Assembly (NCBI GenBank): GCA_012799115.1
Contig: JAAZLY010000129.1
Location: 1-5,198, forward strand
Source: Bacillota bacterium
GTDB taxonomy: Bacteria > Bacillota > Limnochordia > Darwinibacteriales > Darwinibacteriaceae
Length of the DNA: 5,198 nt
Direction: 5' to 3'
Positions 1-5,198 of the stretch are shown in pieces (position 1 is the stretch's first letter; each line of letters begins with the position of its first letter). Below the pieces are notes generated by a model, which searched no databases, was not told the origin of the DNA, and worked only from the letters and a program-made list of their open reading frames with translations. The position numbers and the translations under genes are program-made.

Positions 1-110
1 CGATCTAAGATAACTTCATCGCCTTCATTGACATTGAGCTTTTCGACATAAATGGCATCTCCTGTGGACACACGATATTGCTTACCACCAGTTTCGACTA
101 CGGCGTACAA
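1..110 (-). CDS. rplU: 50S ribosomal protein L21 (N-terminal part, runs off window)
   Basis: L21 is a protein of the large ribosomal subunit that binds 23S rRNA. Only the first 36 codons and two bases of the next are present; the gene continues past the left edge. The N-terminus reads MYAVVETGGKQYRV followed by DAIYVEKLNVNEGDEVILD, which is the recognisable L21 start (Y-A-[VI]-[VI]-x-T-G-G-K-Q-Y-[RK]-V). The start is TTG at 110-108. It is chosen because the family begins exactly at this residue and because AAGGAGG lies 8 nt upstream. An in-frame ATG at 140-138 would add ten residues, has no ribosome binding site, and would place that AAGGAGG inside the coding region. A promoter and an L21-type leader RNA lie directly upstream. 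In B. subtilis the following genes are ysxB and rpmA, so the same is expected beyond the window, but this is inference. Confidence 0.95.
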   Translation of the reverse strand, partial: MYAVVETGGKQYRVSTGDAIYVEKLNVNEGDEVILD

Positions 111-116
111 TACGTC

Positions 117-192
117 CACCTCCTTCTCTAGACTCGCCATGCAGGTACACGAGGCTTTCACGACGTGTTTTGCGACCTGTTTTGAGCGGCTT
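117..192 (-). promoter_or_regulatory. L21 leader (cis-regulatory 5' UTR element of rplU)
   Basis: Between the rplU promoter and its ribosome binding site the transcript contains a two-tier stem. CAGGT (179-175) pairs with ACCTG (146-142). Inside it ACACG (168-164) pairs with CGTGT (151-147). A one-sided 6-nt bulge, CGCAAA (174-169), separates the helices on the 5' side, and a 12-nt loop containing GAAAGCC closes the hairpin. The downstream segment GGCGAGTCTAGAG leads into AAGGAGG. From memory this matches the ribosomal protein L21 leader family of Firmicutes, which is thought to allow feedback control of the L21 operon by a ribosomal protein. Position, strand and adjacency to rplU all agree. 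The outer limits are approximate, and regulation here is inferred. Confidence 0.8.
119..125 (-). promoter_or_regulatory. Ribosome binding site deciding the TTG start of rplU
   Basis: The minus strand reads AAGGAGG, a full match to the anti-Shine-Dalgarno sequence, with 8 nt before TTG at 110-108. Its strength compensates for the weak TTG initiator. It also rules out the in-frame ATG at 140-138, which lies upstream of it. It immediately follows the leader stem-loop, so leader folding or protein binding could affect access to it. Confidence 0.85.
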
Positions 193-197
193 CGAAA

Positions 198-219
198 GCT
201 TGTTTCGCGCGAAACAAGC
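198..219. repeat. Perfect 22-bp palindrome with parS-like core
   Basis: Positions 198-219 equal their own reverse complement with no mismatch. The central 16 bp (201-216) read TGTTTCGCGCGAAACA. The bacterial ParB-binding site parS is TGTTTCACGTGAAACA (or close to it), so the core differs only at two symmetric positions next to the central CG, and symmetry is kept. The palindrome lies in the rplU 5' UTR about 7 nt after the predicted transcription start, so the RNA could also form a 9-bp stem with a GCGC loop. TTTCGAAG follows on the minus strand, not a long T-run, so it is not a convincing terminator. ParB binding is inference. Confidence 0.75.
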
Positions 220-232
220 AATCTACCCACCT

Positions 233-261
233 ATTTTAACACCATGAACCCTTGGTGTCAA
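233..261 (-). promoter_or_regulatory. Sigma-A type promoter for rplU
   Basis: On the minus strand TTGACA (261-256, perfect -35) is followed after exactly 17 bp by TAAAAT (238-233, one mismatch to TATAAT). Transcription would begin near 226, giving a leader of about 116 nt before the TTG of rplU. The -35 box overlaps the stop codon of the RNase gene: the TGA at 260-258 is part of TTGACA. So rplU has its own strong housekeeping promoter, besides any read-through from the upstream operon. The spacer also contains a dyad, described separately. Confidence 0.8.
239..258. repeat. Inverted repeat spanning the rplU promoter spacer
   Basis: Six-base arms ACACCA and TGGTGT (253-258 and 239-244) flank an 8-base centre. 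The dyad occupies the whole 17-bp spacer between -35 and -10 and reaches three bases into the -35 box. It could be an operator for a dimeric regulator. It could also be a small hairpin at the 3' end of the RNase mRNA; no T-run follows on the minus strand (TAAAATAGG follows), so it is a poor intrinsic terminator. Six-base arms can arise by chance, and function is unproven. Confidence 0.4.
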
Positions 262-1673
262 TCATTACTGAGAGTTCGTACGTGGTAATCCTGGCGCACT
301 AAGGAAACGTCTCCCTTGACAGAAATCGCCTTGCCTGTACATTCCTCTAGTGCTCGTAGATTACTACCCCCTGGTCCAATTACAAACCCAGCGACGGCAG
401 GATGGCAGCGAACCTCAATGGAATCGACGTCCTCTGCCGCCAATGAGCGTATTTCTCTCGCAATTTGGAAAGAGAGCGTCTCATCAGAGAGCACCCTTCC
501 CCTTCCCTTACAGTGGGGGCAATCAACTTCAAGCACATGTGAGAGGAGTCGCTCCGTCTTCTTTCTCGTCAGTTCCACCAATCCCAGACGGGTAAAGCCC
601 AACAGGTTCGTGCGGGTCTTGTCCGCCTTGAGACTTGCGGCTAGTTCTTCCAAGACAGCCTCTTGATGCGCGGGAGCGGTCATATCGATAAAGTCGATGA
701 TGACAATGCCTCCTGTATTACGTAAACGAAGCTGACGGGCAATTTCAGCTGCGGCTTCCAAGTTTGTCTTGAGTACAGTGTCCGGCAAGTTCTTGCTCCC
801 CACATACTTCCCGGTATTTACATCGATACTCAGTAGCGCCTCGGTCTGGTTAAAGACGAGGTAACCGCCGCAGTCCAGCCACACCCGATTACTCCCAGCT
901 CTCTCTAAGTCTTTGTCGAGTCCAAGGTAGGTAAAAAGGCTTACCTTTCCTTGATACAAATCGATCTTCACCTGCTCTGTGACACCTAGACCACCTAGTT
1001 CCTCTTCAATCCTGTCTTTCATCTCGAGACTGTCAACTACGATGGTCGTGTTTTCCGCTACATAGACATCTCTTAGGATCCGATGGACCAAGTCATAATC
1101 CTGGTATAAGAGTGGAGATGGTGACTTACTCTTGAACTTCCTCTGAATGCGGGACCATTCAGCCATCAAGTCATCTAGATCCCCTTCTAATTCTTCTCGG
1201 CTGTGCCCCTCGGCGACTGTACGCACGATAACGCCGGTAGCTTCGGGGCGAATGTCCTCAGCGATCTCTTTGAGCCTGGCCCGTTCTTCTTCATCCTGGA
1301 TCTGACGGGAGACACCTGTGTTGTCTTGGAAGGGCATAAGCACCAAATAACGACCAGGCAGCGAAATTTTCGTAGTAACCCGTGGTCCTTTGGTACCCAC
1401 CGCTTCTTTGGATACCTGAACCATGATAGAATCACCGGTCTTAATATCCTTCCCAGCATCAGCCAAGAACAAGAAAGCGTTCTTGGCCATACCAATATCA
1501 ACAAAAGCAGCTCCCATTCCAGGCAAGACGTTTTCGACCCGCCCCTTGTAGATATTGGTCCCGATCCGTTCTTTACAGTCACGTTCTAGATAGTATTCCA
1601 CCAAACGGTTATCCTCGACAATGCCAACTTGCACTTGATGGAGCAAAACGGAAATTACAATTTTCCTTTTCAT
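258..1673 (-). CDS. rng: Ribonuclease E/G family endoribonuclease
   Basis: This is a cytoplasmic single-strand-specific endoribonuclease that acts in rRNA maturation and mRNA decay; the family is often annotated RNase G, CafA or Rng. The 471-aa protein has an S1-like RNA-binding domain at about residues 35-105 (GRVENVLPGMGAAFVDIG). The 5'-monophosphate sensor residues are R151-T152 (GVIVRT). Catalytic Mg-binding aspartates are D284 (LSIDVNTGKY) and D327 (IIDFIDM), and a zinc-link CPHC lies at 385-388. The D-to-D spacing (43) and D-to-C spacing (58) equal those of E. coli RNase E (D303, D346, C404). The E. coli RNase E degradosome scaffold tail is absent. The C-terminus (about 415-465) carries a GPGG loop (433-436) like a KH motif. 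The ATG at 1673 overlaps the previous stop as ATGA, so translation is probably coupled. The stop codon lies within the rplU promoter. Confidence 0.95.
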   Translation of the reverse strand: MKRKIVISVLLHQVQVGIVEDNRLVEYYLERDCKERIGTNIYKGRVENVLPGMGAAFVDIGMAKNAFLFLADAGKDIKTGDSIMVQVSKEAVGTKGPRVTTKISLPGRYLVLMPFQDNTGVSRQIQDEEERARLKEIAEDIRPEATGVIVRTVAEGHSREELEGDLDDLMAEWSRIQRKFKSKSPSPLLYQDYDLVHRILRDVYVAENTTIVVDSLEMKDRIEEELGGLGVTEQVKIDLYQGKVSLFTYLGLDKDLERAGSNRVWLDCGGYLVFNQTEALLSIDVNTGKYVGSKNLPDTVLKTNLEAAAEIARQLRLRNTGGIVIIDFIDMTAPAHQEAVLEELAASLKADKTRTNLLGFTRLGLVELTRKKTERLLSHVLEVDCPHCKGRGRVLSDETLSFQIAREIRSLAAEDVDSIEVRCHPAVAGFVIGPGGSNLRALEECTGKAISVKGDVSLVRQDYHVRTLSND

Positions 1674-2359
1674 AACGAGTCTCGACTCCCTAAAGGAGGG
1701 AAGTAACTGTTCCCAACTCTCCTAAATTGCCCTATTCTCGTAATTAATGCTTCCAAATGCGAGAAGCCCAATAAAGCCCCTAACTCATCCATACGCAGAT
1801 TCGCTTCATTCCCTAGACCACACAGACATTCAAAACAAGTACCTGTTGAATCGTGGACGATGCCTTCAACTTGAAACAAAAAGGGGCGGACATCAATCTC
1901 ACGGCTCCCCTTCTTAGTTTCTCTCCGCACCACAAAGCTATCCAACCCTTGCAATTCTTCCCAGCGTGCCTTAATCTCCTGGGCAACATCCTGGTCAGGT
2001 AAGACCACTTTCCACCGAGCCGCGTTAATCGTACTTTGGAGCGCGGGTGCATCTTCTGCAAGTTCTTCCGCCCTGAGCACCCGAAACCCCTCGGGTAACT
2101 GCTCATTATACGCGGTCATGAAGGCTTCTGGATCAAGAGCGAGTGCAAAGCCAAAGTCGCCATACTCAGCCTCACTTAAGACACCCACAGGTAAAGCATA
2201 GCTATAACTCATAATGGGTCTGGGCGTAAACCCTTCGGAGTAGGCGATAGGCAAACGAGCCCGGCGTACGGCCCTTTCCAGTGTGCGCACCATATCCAAG
2301 TGGGACAAAAACCGAACCTCGGGACCCTTGGTAAACTGAAAACGAATCACGTTACTCAC
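1670..2359 (-). CDS. DUF2344 / TIGR03936-type radical SAM-linked protein
   Basis: This 229-aa protein belongs to the conserved family (DUF2344, TIGR03936) found beside, or fused to the C-terminus of, the B12-domain radical SAM protein encoded here just upstream. Its biochemical function is unknown to me. The signature is at the N-terminus: VRFLSHLDMVRTLERAVRRA (residues 15-34), then IAYSEGFTPRPIMSYSYALPVGV (38-60). The length is normal for the family. No signal peptide or membrane segment is visible, so it should be cytoplasmic. It starts at GTG (2359-2357), with AAGGAG 7 nt upstream. The start overlaps the radical SAM stop by 8 bp (GTGAGTAA), and the end overlaps rng by 4 bp, so the three are probably made together. 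Residues 175-180 read CFECLC, three close cysteines of uncertain meaning. Family assignment is firm; function is not. Confidence 0.9.
   Translation of the reverse strand: MSNVIRFQFTKGPEVRFLSHLDMVRTLERAVRRARLPIAYSEGFTPRPIMSYSYALPVGVLSEAEYGDFGFALALDPEAFMTAYNEQLPEGFRVLRAEELAEDAPALQSTINAARWKVVLPDQDVAQEIKARWEELQGLDSFVVRRETKKGSREIDVRPFLFQVEGIVHDSTGTCFECLCGLGNEANLRMDELGALLGFSHLEALITRIGQFRRVGNSYFPPLGSRDSL
1686..1701 (-). promoter_or_regulatory. rng ribosome binding site inside a small hairpin
   Basis: The only Shine-Dalgarno-like sequence before rng is AGGGAG (1691-1686), 12 nt from the ATG, which is a long spacing. Most of it can pair with TCCCT (1701-1697) across a CCTTT loop, forming a 5-bp stem. 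A second small dyad, GAGTC-GA-GACTC (1688-1677), overlaps it. Both lie within the last codons of the DUF2344 gene, so ribosomes finishing that gene would open them. This fits coupled translation of the two products but is inferred from sequence only. Confidence 0.35.
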
Positions 2360-4208
2360 TGCTCTTCTCCTTAACTAAGACGTTTGCGACTTGAAGTTCT
2401 GGGCAGACACCGCATCCGGTGCAGTCATCCCAGCGGCAATCGAGGGTTGGAGTACCGGTCTTGGCAAGTTCCCATTCCCTGCGCAAAAATCGTCCGTCAA
2501 TACCTGCACTTAAGTGCTCCCAAGGAAGAGGTTCAAGGACGTCCCTCGTTCGCCCTGCATAAAGATGGGGATCGATTCCTGTATCTCGAAAAGCCTGTTC
2601 CCATCGTTCAAAACGGAAGCAATCAGTCCAGCTATCGAATTGGCAACCTAGATCCACAGCTCTTTCCAAAACCTCTGCTAAGCGGCGGTCTCCCCTGGCG
2701 AAAACGGCTTCCAAGAAACTCTCCTCCACCCGAGGATAACTAAATTGAATGGCCCGGTCATTGAGGCGTTCTTTAAGAAAGCGTTGTTTGGCCCGTAAGG
2801 TCTTCATCGAATCTTGACCCATCCACTGAAAGGGCGTATGTGGTTTCGGAACGAAGGATGCCACGCTCACACTGACTTCAGGTCTACGCTTCGCACTACG
2901 AGCCTCTTTACCCCAAGCAAGCACCTTATAGGCGAGATCCACAATACCCTCCAAGTCTTCTTCCGTTTCAGTGGGCAAACCAATCATGAAATAGAGCTTA
3001 ATCCTGGACCAACCGGCAGCAAAAGCACCTTGCACAACTTCCTTCAGGTCCTCATCTGTCACGTTCTTGTTGATCACATTCCGCAGCCTTTGGGTTCCGG
3101 CCTCAGGGGCAAAGGTAAGGCCAGTCTTGCGTCCTTTTTGAATCTCTTGGGCAAGCCCAATTCCAAAGGAATCCAATCTTAGAGAAGGTAGCGAGACGGA
3201 AACACCGCAACCTTGGTACTCCGCCATAAGGTCTCTAACCAGGGGCCCAATCTGACTGTAATCACCACTGGAGAGCGATGACAGGGAGATCTCCTCATAG
3301 CCCGTGTTCTCCACCAGTCGAGCAATTTGCTCCTTAAGAACCTCTGGATCACGTTCTCGCAGAGGTCGGTACACCATCCCAGCCTGACAGAAACGGCAAC
3401 CCCTTGTACAACCTCGCATAACCTCCGCTATTACACGATCGTGGATCACTTCAACATAAGGCACCACAAACTCCTCAGGGTACGGAAGGCGGTTAAAGTC
3501 TTGGACCACCCTTTTTTCAATCTTAGGGGGAATTCCTTGACGCAGTGGCTCAATACGTTGAAATCTCCCATCTGCGGAATAGATTGGTTGATAATAACTA
3601 GGAACATAGATTCCATCAAGACCAGCTAGTTTCTGCAGAAGTTCATCCTTTTCCAGATTTTGAGCCTGACTATCAATCACCAGATCCAGGATCTCATGAA
3701 TTACCTCTTCACCCTCACCTAGGACAACAAAATCCAGAAAATCAGCGAGAGGCTCTACGTTAAACGCCGAGGGACCTCCAGCCATAATCAAAGGCATCTT
3801 TTGGCTTCGCTGCGAACTTCTCCGGGGAATTTGGGCCAGATCCAACATCTTCAGAATGTTTGTGTAGCTAAGCTCGTGCTGCAAGGTAAACCCTACTAAG
3901 TCAAAGGCCCCTAATTCTTGACCGGACTCCAAAGCGGTAAGAGGAATGCTCGCTTCTTCCATCTGGGTCTGCATGTCAACCCAAGGCGCGTACACTCGCT
4001 CTGCCAAGGCGTCCTTCCTACCATTAATGAGTGCATAGAGTATCTTAAAGCCTAGGTGACCCATTCCTACATCATATATGTCGGGAAAGGCCAAAGCGAC
4101 CTTAACGGCCACATCTGTCCAGTTCTTGTGCTTTGCATGTAGTTCATGATTTGTATAACGCGCTGGCTTGGAAACCAGCGGCAGAAGCGGAATGAGACGC
4201 TTGTCCAT
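2352..4208 (-). CDS. B12-binding-domain radical SAM protein, TIGR03960-like, function unknown
   Basis: This 618-aa cytoplasmic protein should use a [4Fe-4S] cluster to cleave S-adenosylmethionine and start radical chemistry; the substrate is unknown. Residues about 30-200 form a cobalamin-binding-like Rossmann domain (FPDIYDVGMGHLGFKILYAL at 41-60; AGGPSAFNVEPLADFLDFVVLGEGE at 143-167). It shows no DxHxxG motif for base-off B12 binding. The radical SAM core begins near 250 with CTRGCRFC (C267, C271, C274, the CxxxCxxC cluster site), followed by SLSSGDYS (310-318), FAPEAGTQRLR (367-376) and GLPTETEEDL (410-419). The C-terminus has a second cluster, C591, C596, C599, C602 (CRWDDCTGCGVC), which could hold another metal or Fe-S site. 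The start ATG has AAGGGAG 7 nt upstream. It is 23 bp after the protease gene and overlaps the DUF2344 gene, its usual partner. Confidence 0.92.
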   Translation of the reverse strand: MDKRLIPLLPLVSKPARYTNHELHAKHKNWTDVAVKVALAFPDIYDVGMGHLGFKILYALINGRKDALAERVYAPWVDMQTQMEEASIPLTALESGQELGAFDLVGFTLQHELSYTNILKMLDLAQIPRRSSQRSQKMPLIMAGGPSAFNVEPLADFLDFVVLGEGEEVIHEILDLVIDSQAQNLEKDELLQKLAGLDGIYVPSYYQPIYSADGRFQRIEPLRQGIPPKIEKRVVQDFNRLPYPEEFVVPYVEVIHDRVIAEVMRGCTRGCRFCQAGMVYRPLRERDPEVLKEQIARLVENTGYEEISLSSLSSGDYSQIGPLVRDLMAEYQGCGVSVSLPSLRLDSFGIGLAQEIQKGRKTGLTFAPEAGTQRLRNVINKNVTDEDLKEVVQGAFAAGWSRIKLYFMIGLPTETEEDLEGIVDLAYKVLAWGKEARSAKRRPEVSVSVASFVPKPHTPFQWMGQDSMKTLRAKQRFLKERLNDRAIQFSYPRVEESFLEAVFARGDRRLAEVLERAVDLGCQFDSWTDCFRFERWEQAFRDTGIDPHLYAGRTRDVLEPLPWEHLSAGIDGRFLRREWELAKTGTPTLDCRWDDCTGCGVCPELQVANVLVKEKSSE

Positions 4209-4231
4209 AAGCCCACTCCCTTCGTCTAGTA

Positions 4232-5116
4232 TTATATTCGATGTGCCTTTACGGCCCCTACTTTATGCGATAATCCATGTTCAAAGAGGGCTCCAATTAA
4301 CTCCAACTCATCAAGGAAACCAATAATCCCGCCTTCGAGATCGATGATCCAGATCAGATGATAATGGGGCGGTTGAACATGCCGGAGAACCTCACCTAAA
4401 GAGGCCTCCTCTGTGGCCACGATCTCTCGAGCCACAAGAACCCTTTTCAAACGTAATTCCTGTCTCTTACTTGTCAAGTAACGCATAAAGACGTAACTGG
4501 CATTCTTCATTTCTTGCATAGCGACTAGAAACAACATAAGACCTGAAAAAACGTGCAATAAACCTTGTAGCCTAGTTAGCGCCACAAGGTAAACTCCCCA
4601 ACCTGCTAAAGCAATAGCTAGCACCTGTCCTAGCCGTGCTGCGACTCTGGTCGCGTCCTTAAATCCCCTTCTTTTTGCCAAGAAAGCCCGCAATACCCGC
4701 CCTCCATCTAGGGGTAAGGCTGGTAATAGGTTAAACACGGCCATACCTAGATTGGCCTGAACAAAAAACTCAAACCATGAAGGTTCAACCTGAACATAGG
4801 GTAGTAGCGCATAGGCAAGAAAAAGGAGCAAGCCATTACTGAGTGGTCCAGCGATGGCCACAAACCATTCGATTTCCGGGTTCAATTGCAGCAGAGCATC
4901 GATACGGGCCACACCGCCGCAGGGCAAGAGTTCGACCTCGCTCACATGCAAACGATAGGCCTTAACCATAAGAATATGAAAGCTCTCGTGCCAGAGTACA
5001 ACGCCCAGAAGTACGAGGGCTTCCACCAACTTTCCATAGACAGCGGCTAGCACCAGGATCAGAATGAAAAAGGGATTCACTTTAAGGGGAATCCCAAAAT
5101 ATCTACCTATCTGCAT
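4232..5116 (-). CDS. spoIVFB: SpoIVFB-like M50 intramembrane (site-2) metalloprotease
   Basis: In B. subtilis SpoIVFB cleaves pro-sigma-K in the membrane around the forespore; this protein is probably its counterpart. Starting at ATG 5116 gives 294 aa, and the key residues fall on SpoIVFB numbering: zinc-binding HESFH (H43, E44, H47) and NLLPALPLDGG (N129, P132, P135, D137). About six hydrophobic segments are visible (near 13-29, 32-50, 84-107, 117-134, 163-182, 185-203). They are followed by a cytoplasmic tail (about 225-290) resembling the CBS domain of SpoIVFB. A TTG at 5125 would add three residues, but MQIGRYFGIP matches the family start better. Neither start has a good ribosome binding site, so coupling to an upstream gene is possible. 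M50 proteases also exist outside sporulation, so the sigma-K role is inferred from numbering and from neighbourhood with rplU. Confidence 0.88.
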   Translation of the reverse strand: MQIGRYFGIPLKVNPFFILILVLAAVYGKLVEALVLLGVVLWHESFHILMVKAYRLHVSEVELLPCGGVARIDALLQLNPEIEWFVAIAGPLSNGLLLFLAYALLPYVQVEPSWFEFFVQANLGMAVFNLLPALPLDGGRVLRAFLAKRRGFKDATRVAARLGQVLAIALAGWGVYLVALTRLQGLLHVFSGLMLFLVAMQEMKNASYVFMRYLTSKRQELRLKRVLVAREIVATEEASLGEVLRHVQPPHYHLIWIIDLEGGIIGFLDELELIGALFEHGLSHKVGAVKAHRI

Positions 5117-5118
5117 CT

Positions 5119-5198
5119 CTACCAACCAACGGTGACTTCAGAACTTGACCACCCTTGGAAAAGAGAACCTAGATTTAGACTATCCCATTTCTCAGCCA
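5119..5198 (-). CDS. Possible 3' end of an upstream gene (uncertain)
   Basis: One minus-strand frame is open from the right edge and ends at TAG 5121-5119, two bases before the protease ATG. It gives 25 residues beginning AEKWDSLNLGSLFQG and ending VTVGW. A tail this close would explain how the protease, which lacks a clear ribosome binding site, is translated. However, 26 codons without a stop is common by chance, and the residues match nothing I recognise. A second frame encodes WLRNGIV and stops at 5177-5175, which would leave a 58-bp gap. By gene order a SpoIVFA-like or M23 peptidase is expected here, but neither tail shows a clear M23 ending. Confidence 0.25.
   Translation of the reverse strand, partial: AEKWDSLNLGSLFQGWSSSEVTVGW

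Noticed and set aside
138..140. ATG as an alternative rplU start
   Set aside because: No ribosome binding site precedes it, and the ten extra residues are absent from the L21 family start; the TTG at 110 fits better.
198..219. Palindrome as an intrinsic terminator of the upstream operon
   Set aside because: It lies downstream of the predicted rplU start and is followed by TTTCGAAG, not a long T-run, on the minus strand.
52..288. Plus-strand open frame of 78 codons over the rplU start and its leader
   Set aside because: It lies opposite rplU, its leader and its promoter, and the protein looks random with no family features.
1187..1589. Overlapping frames on both strands within rng
   Set aside because: They are shadows of the S1 and sensor region of the RNase, with no ribosome binding site and no family signal.
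2384..3182. Plus-strand open frames opposite the radical SAM gene
   Set aside because: They mirror a well-supported gene with all family motifs, and their translations show no recognisable domain.
5145..5180. Plus-strand TTGACC followed by TAGATT as a promoter
   Set aside because: The spacing is about 19 bp, the -10 match is poor, and no rightward gene starts in the remaining bases.

Overview
All genes read leftward (minus strand). The window looks like ordinary chromosome from a spore-forming Firmicute, most likely a clostridial or related anaerobic lineage. The reasons are a SpoIVFB-type site-2 protease, strong AAGGAGG-like ribosome binding sites, TTG and GTG starts, a Firmicutes-type L21 leader RNA, and a gene order that recalls the Bacillus subtilis run minCD - spoIVFA - spoIVFB - rplU. 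Base composition looks moderate and even throughout. I saw no transposon, integrase, tRNA, rRNA or CRISPR array.

Layout in transcription order (right to left): a possible tail of an upstream gene (5198-5119); a SpoIVFB-like intramembrane metalloprotease (5116-4232); a B12-binding-domain radical SAM protein of unknown function (4208-2352); a DUF2344 'radical SAM-linked' protein (2359-1670); ribonuclease E/G (1673-258); then a regulatory segment of about 150 bp and the start of rplU (110-1, running off the window). The central genes are packed as one operon: 23 bp between protease and radical SAM, an 8-bp overlap between radical SAM and DUF2344, and a 4-bp ATGA overlap between DUF2344 and the RNase.

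The segment between the RNase and rplU is the richest non-coding part. It holds a near-consensus sigma-A promoter whose -35 box overlaps the RNase stop codon, a dyad filling the promoter spacer, and a perfect 22-bp palindrome whose 16-bp core resembles the ParB site parS with two symmetric changes. These are followed by a two-helix L21 leader and a strong ribosome binding site that selects a TTG start. rplU can therefore be transcribed and regulated separately from the operon upstream.

No wholly new system is evident. The best leads are the parS-like palindrome in the rplU leader, the uncharacterised radical SAM/DUF2344 pair placed between a sporulation protease and an RNA-processing enzyme, and the second cysteine cluster at the end of the radical SAM protein.
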